Below are positions 28,915 through 37,190 of a DNA stretch of 64,000 nucleotides, piece by piece. A model generated the notes under the pieces. The model did no database searches and was not told the DNA's origin. It worked only from the letters and a program-made list of their open reading frames with translations. A program made the translations under genes and the position numbers. This DNA is from Thiodiazotropha sp040507005 (lineage in GTDB: Bacteria > Pseudomonadota > Gammaproteobacteria > Chromatiales > Chromatiaceae): NCBI GenBank assembly GCA_040507005.1, contig JBEVVS010000020.1:6670-70669 (forward strand). Direction: 5' to 3'. Position 1 is the stretch's first letter; the number at the start of each line of letters is the position of its first letter.

Positions 28915-28930
28915 GGGTACGGTATTTGCG
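28915..28930 (+). promoter_or_regulatory. Sigma-54 promoter of moaA-fdhD
   Basis: GGGTACGGTATTTGCG keeps GG-N10-GC and matches the consensus well (GG, AC, TTGC). Predicted start near 28941, 24 bases ahead of the moaA GTG. This also argues against using TTG 28926 as a start codon. Confidence 0.6.
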
Positions 28931-28964
28931 TAACGAACTGGATAATCAATCGACGAGGTTGCGC

Positions 28965-29984
28965 GTGAACAGAGAGAGCCCGGAAAATCAGACCCCATCG
29001 AGCCTGGTGGATCGCTTCGATCGACAGATCAACTATCTGCGCATCTCCGTCACCGACCGCTGCGACCTGCGATGTGTCTACTGTATGTCGGAAGATATGC
29101 AGTTCGTGCCCAGATCCCAACTGTTGACCCTGGAAGAGCTGTATCGGGTGGGTAGATCCTTTGTGGAGATGGGGGTGAAGAAGATACGCATCACCGGGGG
29201 CGAGCCCTTGACCAGGCGCGGCATCATGCAACTGTTCGAGGCCCTCGGCGAGTTGGACGGTTTGGAAGACTTCACCCTGACCACCAACGGCACCCTGCTG
29301 GGACGCTATGCCAAGGCGCTTAAAAGCGCCGGGGTGACCCGGATCAATATCAGCCTCGACTCCCTGCAACCGGAGCGCTTCAAAAGGATCACCAGGATCG
29401 GCGATGTGCGGCGTACCCTGGCGGGTATAGATGCCGCCCTCGAGGCCGGCTTTAAACGGGTCAAGATCAACTCGGTGATCATGAAACACCGCAACCATGA
29501 CGAGATCCCCGCGCTGGTGGCATTTGCCGAACAGCGGGGCATGGATATCAGCTTCATCGAAGAGATGCCCCTGGGGGAGACCGGGGATCACGACCGGGGT
29601 GAGCTCTACTACTCCAGTCAGGAAGTACTGCATGATCTGCAGCCCCACTACGACCTGATCGCCACGACCGAATCCACCGGCGGGCCTGCCCGATACTACC
29701 GTATCAACGACAGCGACACCCGGGTCGGATTCATCTCACCCCACAGCCATAACTTCTGCGATCACTGCAACCGGGTGCGTCTCACCGCCGAAGGGCGTCT
29801 GCTGCTCTGTCTCGGCCAGGAGCACTCGGTGGATCTGCGCCGTGTGGTGCGGGCCAATCCCCTGGATGACGCACCCTTGCGTAAGGCGATCATCGACGCC
29901 ATGGCCATCAAACCCAAGGGACACGAGTTTGATCTCAACGCCAAACCGGTGCTGTTCCGCCATATGAACGTCACCGGCGGATAG
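28965..29984 (+). CDS. moaA: GTP 3',8-cyclase MoaA
   Basis: 339 residues from GTG 28965, chosen for its GAGG ribosome site and because the upstream TTG lies within the predicted promoter. Radical-SAM motif CDLRCVYCM (about 37-45), GGEPLTRRG, and the C-terminal second cluster CDHCNRVRLTAEGRLLLC are intact; the chain ends in GG as MoaA requires. It converts GTP to the first pterin intermediate of molybdopterin. First gene of moaA-fdhD-regulator, divergent from the fdh operon. Confidence 0.96.
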   Translation: MNRESPENQTPSSLVDRFDRQINYLRISVTDRCDLRCVYCMSEDMQFVPRSQLLTLEELYRVGRSFVEMGVKKIRITGGEPLTRRGIMQLFEALGELDGLEDFTLTTNGTLLGRYAKALKSAGVTRINISLDSLQPERFKRITRIGDVRRTLAGIDAALEAGFKRVKINSVIMKHRNHDEIPALVAFAEQRGMDISFIEEMPLGETGDHDRGELYYSSQEVLHDLQPHYDLIATTESTGGPARYYRINDSDTRVGFISPHSHNFCDHCNRVRLTAEGRLLLCLGQEHSVDLRRVVRANPLDDAPLRKAIIDAMAIKPKGHEFDLNAKPVLFRHMNVTGG

Positions 29985-29993
29985 GCCAGATCC

Positions 29994-30878
29994 ATGAATA
30001 ACCGCCACCAGCAGCAACGACCCTTGATGAGCGATGCGGGACTCGCCGCCGCGGTGGAGGCGGTGGCGGTGGATGAGTACGGGGCGATCAAAAACGGCCA
30101 TGTGGCCGCGGAACGGGCACTGACCCTCTATCTGGACAAGCAGGAGCTGGTGACCCTGATGACCCTGGGCACCCGTCCGGAGATGTTGGTGCTGGGCTGG
30201 CTGCGCAATCAAAGACTGATCGAGGATATCCAGCAGATCAAGGCGGTACAGGTGGATTGGGAGACCGACTCCGTGGCCATCACCACCCATAACGGGGTGG
30301 CGGGACTGAAGGATAAGATGGCGCGCAAGACGGTCACCACCGGCTGCGGCCAGGGGACGGTGTTCGGCGACCTGATGGATGACCTGGACAGGATCGAGCT
30401 GCCAAGAAGAAGCATACGCCAATCGGAGATCTACCGGCTGCTGCAGACCCTCAATGAATATAATCAGGTCTACCAGCGGGCGGGGGCGGTACACGGTTGC
30501 GCCCTCTGCAGCGAGGAGCGGATCCACCTCTTCATCGAGGACGTGGGCCGGCACAACGCGGTGGATGCCATCGCCGGTCACATGTGGCTCGAGGAGACCG
30601 ACGGCAGCGATATGATCTTCTACACCACCGGTCGCCTCACCTCGGAGATGGTGATCAAGGTGGCGCAGATGGGGATCCCGATCCTGCTCTCCCGCTCAGG
30701 TGTCACACAGATGGGGCTGGAGCTGGCCAGAAAGGTCGGTGTCACCCTCATCGCCCGCGCCAAGGGCCGGCACTTCCTGGTCTATAACGGCGCGGAACAG
30801 ATCAGTTTCGACGCGGTGCCGGAGCTGCGCCCGCAAAGCGCCGGATCATCACGGGCCAGTCAGAGTAAAAGCCGATAA
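29994..30878 (+). CDS. fdhD: Formate dehydrogenase sulfurtransferase FdhD
   Basis: 294 residues. The catalytic pair is in VHGCALC (about 164-170). TTGCGQGTVFGD, EDVGRHNAVDAIAGH and YTTGRLTSEMVIKVAQMGIP are FdhD hallmarks. It moves sulfur from a cysteine desulfurase to the metal cofactor, which is needed for formate dehydrogenase activity. Located nine bases after moaA. Confidence 0.96.
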   Translation: MNNRHQQQRPLMSDAGLAAAVEAVAVDEYGAIKNGHVAAERALTLYLDKQELVTLMTLGTRPEMLVLGWLRNQRLIEDIQQIKAVQVDWETDSVAITTHNGVAGLKDKMARKTVTTGCGQGTVFGDLMDDLDRIELPRRSIRQSEIYRLLQTLNEYNQVYQRAGAVHGCALCSEERIHLFIEDVGRHNAVDAIAGHMWLEETDGSDMIFYTTGRLTSEMVIKVAQMGIPILLSRSGVTQMGLELARKVGVTLIARAKGRHFLVYNGAEQISFDAVPELRPQSAGSSRASQSKSR

Positions 30879-30890
30879 GGGAGATAAATC

Positions 30891-31805
30891 ATGGTAGCGG
30901 TGATGTCCCAGGATCAACATGTCTTCATGAACGTCAAGCAGGTGGCGGAGTATCTTCATCTCAACGAGAAGAAGATCTATGCCCTGGTCAATGAAGAGCG
31001 CATCCCCGCCACCAAGATCACCGGCAAATGGCTGTTTCCCAGGGAGCTGGTGGATCGCTGGATGCTCGACTCCGCCCACGGCGGCCTGATGACCAACAGG
31101 CTGGTGATCGCCGGCAGCGACGACCCCCTGCTCTATCGCCTGATCATGACCTTTGCCGACGAAACCGGCTCCCACGCCCTGATCAGTTACTCCCCCACCG
31201 GCACCCGCCTCGGCCTGGAGCTGCTGCAAGCCAACCGCATCGATGCCTGCGGCATCCACTGGGGACCCAATCAGGAGAGCCATACCCGCCACCCGGCGCT
31301 GCTGCGTCAATACCCCCAGTTCCGTCACTGGGTGCTGATTCGCCTGTTTCGCCGGGAACAGGGTTTGATGGTGAGGCCCGGGATTGAACAACAGGGACTT
31401 AAGCCGGAACACCTCTTCGATCATGGGTATCGCTGGACCATGCGCCAAAGCGGCGCCGGTGCACAACGCTTTCTGATGGAGGTGCTCAGCGACTATGGCA
31501 CCAGTACGGAGCGGTTGAACTGTGTCACCACTTCCCTCTCGGAGCGGGAGGCCGCCGCCAGCATCGCCATGGATGAAGCGGATGTGGCCCCGGGGGCACG
31601 GGCCGCCGCCAATGAGTATGGTCTCGGCTTCATCCCCTTCGGTTGGGAGTCCTTCGACCTGACCCTGCCCCGCAGCATCTGGTTTCGCCGCCTGTTCCAG
31701 GATCTCATCGGACGATTGCGTTCAGCCGAATGCAGCGCCATGGCCAAACAGCTGACCGGCTATGACCTGCGAGAGGCGGGTGAGCTGGTCTGGGGCGACG
31801 AATAA
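30891..31805 (+). CDS. HTH-17 / PBP-like ligand-sensing regulator
   Basis: 304 residues. Residues about 12-60 form an excisionase-type helix-turn-helix (MNVKQVAEYLHLNEKKIYAL, GKWLFPRELVDRWM). The remainder is a periplasmic-binding-protein-like domain (TGTRLGLELLQANRIDACGI; DVAPGARAAANEYGLGFIP), the PF12727 arrangement. Family members are presumed to sense molybdate, tungstate or a related ligand in the cytoplasm. Co-transcribed with moaA-fdhD, 12 bases after fdhD. Confidence 0.85.
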   Translation: MVAVMSQDQHVFMNVKQVAEYLHLNEKKIYALVNEERIPATKITGKWLFPRELVDRWMLDSAHGGLMTNRLVIAGSDDPLLYRLIMTFADETGSHALISYSPTGTRLGLELLQANRIDACGIHWGPNQESHTRHPALLRQYPQFRHWVLIRLFRREQGLMVRPGIEQQGLKPEHLFDHGYRWTMRQSGAGAQRFLMEVLSDYGTSTERLNCVTTSLSEREAAASIAMDEADVAPGARAAANEYGLGFIPFGWESFDLTLPRSIWFRRLFQDLIGRLRSAECSAMAKQLTGYDLREAGELVWGDE

Positions 31806-31864
31806 TCCATCCAAACCAACCTGGCTTACCCTGAATTACTGAACCTGAAAAAGGGCGAGCGGGT

Positions 31865-32008
31865 GAGTTTTGAGTTTTGAGTTTTGAGTTTTTTTAAGAT
31901 ATGCCTTCATACAATTAAGTACTCATTTCGCAGTATGTTTCACAAGTGTAAAGAAAAGCCATCGTGACCGAACAACTGAAAACTCAAAACTAATAACTCA
32001 AAACTCAT
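31865..32008. repeat. Tandem TTTTGAG repeat with inverted counterpart
   Basis: GAGTTTT is repeated four times at 31865-31894, and AACTCAAAAC-type units lie inverted at 31976-32008. The arms could pair into a long hairpin with an 80-base loop. No gene in this interval. Confidence 0.7.
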
Positions 32009-32057
32009 AGTCCTGGCTTGTGCAACAGATGAGCAAAGCGGTTAAACTGGTAATTGA

Positions 32058-32489
32058 ATGAAGACCGGCTATCTAACACTTGAGACTCATCCGGAGCATC
32101 AGGGTATGGTGCGTGTCCTGGTAAAGGATGAGTTGCCCAACACCCAGGACGGCAGTTACGGCTCCCATGTCCGCTATATCGCCCGCTTCAACGACATCGA
32201 CGCGGGCCAGATGCATCTGCACAACATGCTGCACACCCACCTGGTGGATCTGAACAACCATATCTACCAAATCGATCTGAACCAGGCCATCGCCGCCGTG
32301 GAAGCGGATGACCTGAACCATAAGCGGGTTTGGATCGATCCGGCATTGAACGACGATGACAGAACCCTCATCGATCAGCAGACAAACCGTTTCAAACTGC
32401 GCCATAAGCGCTGGAACAAGATATGGCTCACGGTCGGCGGCCTGTTCGTCATCTACTTCTTCATCATGACCCTGTTCAGCCAGATATAA
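32058..32489 (+). CDS. Tail-anchored protein, unknown
   Basis: 143 residues. A soluble alpha/beta part (HVRYIARFNDIDAGQMHLHN) ends in one C-terminal membrane helix (IWLTVGGLFVIYFFIMTLF). No family recognised. It follows the formate dehydrogenase cofactor genes on the same strand, separated by the repeat, so a link is possible but unproven. The ribosome site is weak. Confidence 0.6.
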   Translation: MKTGYLTLETHPEHQGMVRVLVKDELPNTQDGSYGSHVRYIARFNDIDAGQMHLHNMLHTHLVDLNNHIYQIDLNQAIAAVEADDLNHKRVWIDPALNDDDRTLIDQQTNRFKLRHKRWNKIWLTVGGLFVIYFFIMTLFSQI

Positions 32490-32529
32490 GATCTGAATCG
32501 CGGCTCGGCAGGGTCATGCTCCCCAGCTG

Positions 32530-33522
32530 TTATTCTTTTTCGTTGCTCAGTTTAAGCAGATAATCGAAAACCCCGTACACCACCTGGGCCATCTTCTCAT
32601 AATCAAGACGCTCGGCCGTGTCGGCTTGGGAATGGTAAGCGCGATTGCGGTAAAACGCGGTATCGGTGACCATCACGGCCGGATAGCCTTGGTTCCAGAA
32701 GTTCAGGTGATCCGAGAAATCCACACCCGGAATGAATCTGGGCGCGTTGATGGAATAGACAGGCAGGTCGATGACCTGGGCCATGGACGCCTTCATTCGC
32801 CGGGCCTGGTCAGAGAGCATCTGGTCGACCACGGCGATATAGTTCCCGACCCTGGGATAGTAGAGGTTCAGCAACAGCATCGGGTAGTCCTGGCTCCCCT
32901 GCTGATCCGAAAAATAGCCGATCATCTCCAGTGCAATCATCAGTTTCACTGAGGTGCCGGTCTCGGCGAGGGAGTTGGCATACACCGCGCTGCCCATATC
33001 GCCGGATCGAAAAAAAGGCGGCTCCTCCAAGGTAAAGGCGACGAGCGCGACCCTGGTCCCAGGCTGTTCTTCACCGAGCAAGCGGCCGATTTCCAGCAGA
33101 CCCGCGACGCCGCTGGCGTTGTCATCCGCCCCCGGATGTTCACCCTTGGCATCGTAGTGGGCACCGACAACGATGACCTCCCCACCCTCGGGGCCATACT
33201 CCCCAATGATGTTCTTATACTCGACCCCGTCCACTTCGAAAGGCTGTTCGCTGACCCGGGCGCCCGAGGCGTTTAGGGAGTCTGCGATGTAGTCCGCCAC
33301 CTTGTTCAGATTATCGGGATGGGTGAAATCCCGCGGCGCCAGCTGCTCCGACAACATCAAGGTATGTTTTTTCAATGCCCGTTGATCAACCTGCTGTGGG
33401 GAGCTCTTTGATCCATCTTTAAAGGATATGGCGGGCCTGGTCAGGAGTAGCCATAACAGACCAAGGATGACCACCAGGGCGGCGACAATACGACTGATCG
33501 ATGTCAACAGGCTTAAAAACAT
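32530..33522 (-). CDS. M28 family zinc aminopeptidase, membrane-anchored
   Basis: 330 residues. One N-terminal helix (IVAALVVILGLLWLLL) anchors a peptidase M28 domain with zinc motifs GAHYDA (about 120), GADDNASGVAGLLE (about 134), the catalytic EE in FTLEEPP (about 168), and the late histidine in FSDHLNFW. All metal ligands appear present. It probably removes N-terminal residues from peptides in the periplasm. Confidence 0.9.
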   Translation of the reverse strand: MFLSLLTSISRIVAALVVILGLLWLLLTRPAISFKDGSKSSPQQVDQRALKKHTLMLSEQLAPRDFTHPDNLNKVADYIADSLNASGARVSEQPFEVDGVEYKNIIGEYGPEGGEVIVVGAHYDAKGEHPGADDNASGVAGLLEIGRLLGEEQPGTRVALVAFTLEEPPFFRSGDMGSAVYANSLAETGTSVKLMIALEMIGYFSDQQGSQDYPMLLLNLYYPRVGNYIAVVDQMLSDQARRMKASMAQVIDLPVYSINAPRFIPGVDFSDHLNFWNQGYPAVMVTDTAFYRNRAYHSQADTAERLDYEKMAQVVYGVFDYLLKLSNEKE

Positions 33523-33569
33523 AGTTATGCAGCGCTATGGATGGTGTTCCCAGACCCAGCCTCTCTAAC

Positions 33570-34172
33570 TTAGGGGGTATGCCTCGCCATCGGTTCCATT
33601 CGAGCGTAGATGGACTTGCTCTTTTGAATGACCTTGTCCATCGATCCCCTCTTGAAACCCAATCTGACCGCTTCCGACAGATGCCGTTCGCTGGATTCCG
33701 GTCGATCTTGATACATCTCCAGTATTGCCAGATTATAGTGCGGCATCGGGTATTTAGGGTCGATGGATAGGGCATGCTCGAAATGCGCTTGTGCCGTTTC
33801 AAAATCCCCGAGTTCGAGTTGGCAGACCCCAAGGTTATTCAAGGTCATGGCTTCAGCCTTGGTTGTGTAGAGAGAGGGCGCCAGCCAGATAAGAGTCTTC
33901 AGCCACCGCTTTCCCCTGATATCTGCGAGAAACCGCTCGAACAGGGTTATCGCCTCTGCATGGCGACCGGAATCCAGCAGCCTGCGTCCGGCGATCAGGT
34001 CTCGCCATTGGTAGCCTATGATGCGACCTGGCAATAAGAGCAACAGAAAGATACCGACTGCCAATAATAGAGAGCCTTTAGTTACAGTCACTAAATAACC
34101 TCCAGCGGTCACGGCAAGTGCAAGACTGCTGAAATAGAGGGTTTTGATGATGGTGGTGCGGTTCATGAGCAT
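33570..34172 (-). CDS. Membrane-anchored TPR protein
   Basis: 200 residues. Two N-terminal helices (TLYFSSLALAVTAGGYLV and GSLLLAVGIFLLLLLPG) precede tetratricopeptide repeats: AITLFERFL, TLNNLGVCQLELGDFETAQ, PHYNLAILEMYQ. Probably a scaffold. Part of its sequence recurs as a decayed copy at 36355-36495. Confidence 0.75.
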   Translation of the reverse strand: MLMNRTTIIKTLYFSSLALAVTAGGYLVTVTKGSLLLAVGIFLLLLLPGRIIGYQWRDLIAGRRLLDSGRHAEAITLFERFLADIRGKRWLKTLIWLAPSLYTTKAEAMTLNNLGVCQLELGDFETAQAHFEHALSIDPKYPMPHYNLAILEMYQDRPESSERHLSEAVRLGFKRGSMDKVIQKSKSIYARMEPMARHTP

Positions 34173-34205
34173 TGGTAGTATTTTTTAGTAGGCATCCCTA
34201 TTCGG

Positions 34206-34637
34206 TCACTCTCCAAAAACAATAGATTTAGGAAGAATCATCACAGCCTCTGTATCAAACTTGAATTCAGTTGCCACCCACTTACCCGAATTTGACCTGT
34301 AGGACTGGAAGCGCCCGAACAACGGGCCTTTATCGTAGTTCATTACGAATACAATCGTATGGACCCGCTCGGTTATCTTATTTTCCATGACGATATCGTA
34401 CCCTGTATATTCTCCATAATAATCCTCTATCTGCCGAAGCATATTGGCTTGAGCCAATGCCTCTTTACTCCCCTCAAGACCACTATCCTTTATCCAACTC
34501 TGTATCGCTGCCCTTGCGCCCTCTTTTGCATAGGCATCGAGGCCGCGTTTAACTATCGACGTGGCATCATCGTTCTCTGCAAAACAAGTTAATGGGGTTA
34601 AAAGTGAAAAAGCAAGTACGAGTATTAGCTTATGCAT
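34206..34637 (-). CDS. Small exported protein, unknown
   Basis: 143 residues from ATG 34637, preceded by GGGAG; the upstream alternative lacks signal character. Signal peptide KLILVLAFSLLTPLTCFA. The mature domain (IVKRGLDAYAKEGARAAIQS; GRFQSYRSNSGKWVATEFKF) is a small alpha/beta fold with no recognised family. 25 bases downstream of the membrane protein gene, so probably co-transcribed. Confidence 0.65.
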   Translation of the reverse strand: MHKLILVLAFSLLTPLTCFAENDDATSIVKRGLDAYAKEGARAAIQSWIKDSGLEGSKEALAQANMLRQIEDYYGEYTGYDIVMENKITERVHTIVFVMNYDKGPLFGRFQSYRSNSGKWVATEFKFDTEAVMILPKSIVFGE

Positions 34638-34662
34638 AATTGTATTCTCCCTTGATGTTAAA

Positions 34663-35418
34663 TCAGCCACTTTCTGCGATTTGTGGCTGATGATCCTTAG
34701 TCAGTTCATTAAAAGAAACGGAAAGCGCTATGATCTCCACCGCTAACAGGATCAAGCCTGCAATCAGCAGTACAATATCCATGGCAAGATTAATTCCAGA
34801 TAGAAATGCTGGCACAAGTGAAAGTAGTGCAGGAAATAATCCAACTATAATGACAAGACGCCATCCATTGCCCTCTGTTATGTCCCATGCCCAGTTCCAG
34901 GTTGTTTTGTGCTCTATAGCGGTAGCCGGAAACAGAATGCTCAATCTGGCAAACACGTAGATACCGGGCAACATGGCGATTGCCAGAAACGCTATAAAAA
35001 ACATAGTGCTATTACAACCAGGTATAATCGATGACAGTGTACTAGCGAAGAACATTCCTAATGCTGCAAAAGCATAGAGATAAAAGTACGCAATGAAAGC
35101 CCATCCAGCATACCGCCACTCTCTATAGCTCCATTTCAACACACCATATTTTGTTGTTGATCCCCCACCCATAAGAATATTTCTATGACAGGTGATGGCA
35201 AAGATGACCAGCAAAATGCTGTATAAAATGAAATAGATGGACCCGGTCACTGAGTTATCGGGTACGATCCCAAACACATAAACAAGATCGAGCACAAGCA
35301 TTGCGATGCCTGATGGAATTAAGGCCAAGGATAATGGCTTCCATCGTTGAATAGGGATGGTTATGGTGCGTTTAAGGACCGAAATTATGTTGAGTTTGTT
35401 TTTGTTAGGGTCATCCAT
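34663..35418 (-). CDS. Integral membrane protein, unknown
   Basis: 251 residues with about six helices, including LALIPSGIAMLVLDLVYVFG and VIIVGLFPALLSLVPAFLSG, and a short polar C-terminus. The EHKTTWNWAWDITEGNGWRL loop is characteristic of DUF975/YIP1-like bacterial membrane proteins, but assignment is weak. AT-richer than the formate dehydrogenase region, marking entry into the accessory island. Confidence 0.6.
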   Translation of the reverse strand: MDDPNKNKLNIISVLKRTITIPIQRWKPLSLALIPSGIAMLVLDLVYVFGIVPDNSVTGSIYFILYSILLVIFAITCHRNILMGGGSTTKYGVLKWSYREWRYAGWAFIAYFYLYAFAALGMFFASTLSSIIPGCNSTMFFIAFLAIAMLPGIYVFARLSILFPATAIEHKTTWNWAWDITEGNGWRLVIIVGLFPALLSLVPAFLSGINLAMDIVLLIAGLILLAVEIIALSVSFNELTKDHQPQIAESG

Positions 35419-35851
35419 GTTTAGTACTGCAGTCGTCCTGTCTTAACCACTAGGTATAAACGCTTATATAACTTGGCTATTATGGCGAAACATTCAAACC
35501 GTATGCTACTATTGCTCGCTGTAGCCAGAGGGAGTGATATAGATTACCTTGATGTAATTTACAGTATACGTAGGGTGATGCATAGTCATTTAGTAATCTA
35601 TTCTATCCATTCTTCGCCTAATAAACGAAGAATGGCAGCAAAGCACCCTTACCTTCGCGCTCGAACAACTGCGGATAAAATTGGATTTCCCACGGCACAG
35701 GAGACACATACGAGTTATCAGCGGCGTTCCTACCGTACCGCTGAAATTCAATTTTATTCCCTACCCTCTATTCCACTACTCATGTACATTAATCTTTATT
35801 AAATGTACGCATTAAAGTTGGTATATCTACATTATGTTGCGATATTAAGAT
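35419..35851. other. Gene-free AT-rich interval
   Basis: Nothing can be supported here. A 109-codon frame exists on the plus strand, but it has no ribosome site, no domain and atypical composition. Confidence 0.5.
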
Positions 35852-36076
35852 TTACAAACATATTGCAATTAGAATAAGAACTTTTAAATATATACCATGT
35901 TTTTCATCTGCAGATATTTTTTCTGATTCTAGGGTTGTTTCTTTTGATTTTGCGGTGTCTCGTATCTTCTTAATTGCAGAACGAGATGACTCTATTTGAT
36001 CATATACTTCAAACTTGTTTTTTAAACTAGAGATGCAATCTTTTAAATTATTCTTTTGATAATCAATTTTCTCCAT
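35852..36076 (-). CDS. Small coiled-coil protein, unknown
   Basis: 74 residues. A charged helix (SSRSAIKKIRDTAKSKETTL) ends in a short hydrophobic tail (YLKVLILIAICL). Lies 45 bases after the 58-residue gene on the same strand. Unusually Lys/Ile-rich and AT-rich; possibly horizontally acquired. May be a real small tail-anchored protein, but evidence is limited. Confidence 0.4.
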   Translation of the reverse strand: MEKIDYQKNNLKDCISSLKNKFEVYDQIESSRSAIKKIRDTAKSKETTLESEKISADEKHGIYLKVLILIAICL

Positions 36077-36121
36077 AAAGTGAGTAGTGTGTACTTCTAG
36101 GTTTGGGGGTTTTACTATACC

Positions 36122-36298
36122 CTACTCATGTAGTGCAGATATAGTTTCGTAGGTAATCTGTGAGGTTGTCGCGAGAGCTTCCGTTGGCTCTATGTGTTGA
36201 GTGTATCTTGTTGGATCATCGCCACCAAGCCCCATAAGCATGTACATGCCCATAGCCCCACCAAGCAATCCAGTCGAAAACCACCCTCTTTTATCCAT
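36122..36298 (-). CDS. 58-residue membrane miniprotein
   Basis: ATG 36298 has AGGGA seven bases upstream. The peptide starts MDKRGWFSTG, has a Gly/Met-rich hydrophobic stretch (LLGGAMGMYMLMGLGG) and a polar Thr-rich tail ending SALHE. It is shorter than most gene-calling cutoffs. Located between the TIR gene and the coiled-coil gene on the same strand. No family known. Confidence 0.5.
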   Translation of the reverse strand: MDKRGWFSTGLLGGAMGMYMLMGLGGDDPTRYTQHIEPTEALATTSQITYETISALHE

Positions 36299-36354
36299 AA
36301 CTGATCCCTAAAGGATGTTTATTAGTAGTGAAAAGGAAAAAAGAGAACACACGT

Positions 36355-36495
36355 TTATTGTGTTATTTCCTTTAACTTGAGACCTGAATCCACCAACCTT
36401 CGCACGGCGATCTGGCCTCTTCATTGATATCCCATTCTGCTGCCAGGCAAAAAGATCAATAGAAAGATAAAGACTACCAATAATAGAGAGCCTTT
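36355..36495 (-). pseudogene. Decayed fragment of the TPR membrane protein gene
   Basis: Minus-strand translation from 36495 reads KGSLLLVVFIFLLIFLPG, then GYQ, a TGA stop where the intact gene has Trp, then RRLVDSG. It parallels KGSLLLAVGIFLLLLLPG, GYQWRDLIAGRRLLDSG of the gene at 33570-34172. DNA identity is clear over CCAATAATAGAGAGCCTTT. The fragment begins inside the stop codon of the TIR gene. Confidence 0.8.
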
Positions 36496-37190
36496 TAACG
36501 TCGAATCCCGAACCACAATGCTATACCACCACCCGCTGCCAGCGAGGCGATGATAATCATCCACACGACACCAGTACTCCCGAGTGTTTCGTCGAGGGCT
36601 AGCCCCCCTGTAAGAATGTGATGAACGATAGTTATAACGATCAAGAAAGCACCAGCAAGAAGTACGCCGCCTAGGGTTCTGGCAGCCAGAGTCAGGTATG
36701 GATGTCTACGAAAGATGCGAGTTATTGGAGTTCTGGCCTTCCGCTCGAATATGGCATCTTCCACAATTTCAATGTCCTGAGTGAACGAATCGTGTCGCAA
36801 GAACAGCGCATCGATTATGGTTATCGGCTGAATGTCAGGCGGTAAATCTTCTTTCTCAGGCATAGTGGCACCGTCTACCAATATGGGCAAAACACGCTTG
36901 CCACTCAACAGTGCAGTAGCTGTTTCAAGGCGCACATAGTCATCGTCGTTGAGGATCCGAGCTGTCTTACTGTCATCGTCGTAAGCGACCCAGCTTTCAC
37001 CGATCATCACTAGACAGATGTCAGATTCCTCTAGTGATCGTTCGATGGATAACTCGAAATTTGATCCGGGATCGATCTCATAAACATCGATGAAAACGCT
37101 ACTGATTCCTGGTAGATCATTAAGCCGATCGGCGACTCTGGCAGCGACATGGCGGGTGTCTTCTCGGCGGTAGCTGATGAAGATATTCAT
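36495..37190 (-). CDS. TIR-domain protein with two membrane helices
   Basis: 231 residues. A TIR domain occupies about 1-145: box 1 FISYRREDTRHVAARVADRL, DICLVMIGESW, and YVRLETATALLSGKRVLPIL, in which Glu89 is placed as the NADase catalytic residue. A basic linker leads to two C-terminal helices (LGGVLLAGAFLIVITIVHHI and VVWMIIIASLAAGGGIALWF). TIR enzymes in bacteria commonly cleave NAD or make cyclic ADP-ribose signals in antiphage systems. The gene is coupled to its partner by a four-base overlap (ATGA). Confidence 0.88.
   Translation of the reverse strand: MNIFISYRREDTRHVAARVADRLNDLPGISSVFIDVYEIDPGSNFELSIERSLEESDICLVMIGESWVAYDDDSKTARILNDDDYVRLETATALLSGKRVLPILVDGATMPEKEDLPPDIQPITIIDALFLRHDSFTQDIEIVEDAIFERKARTPITRIFRRHPYLTLAARTLGGVLLAGAFLIVITIVHHILTGGLALDETLGSTGVVWMIIIASLAAGGGIALWFGIRR

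Noticed and set aside
28926..28964. Upstream TTG start for moaA
   Set aside because: It lies within the predicted promoter and lacks a ribosome site; GTG 28965 is better.
31865..32008. CRISPR array
   Set aside because: Units are short, contiguous and without spacers; no cas genes.
35473..35802. 109-codon plus-strand frame in the AT-rich gap
   Set aside because: No ribosome site, domain or plausible composition; opposite to all neighbours.
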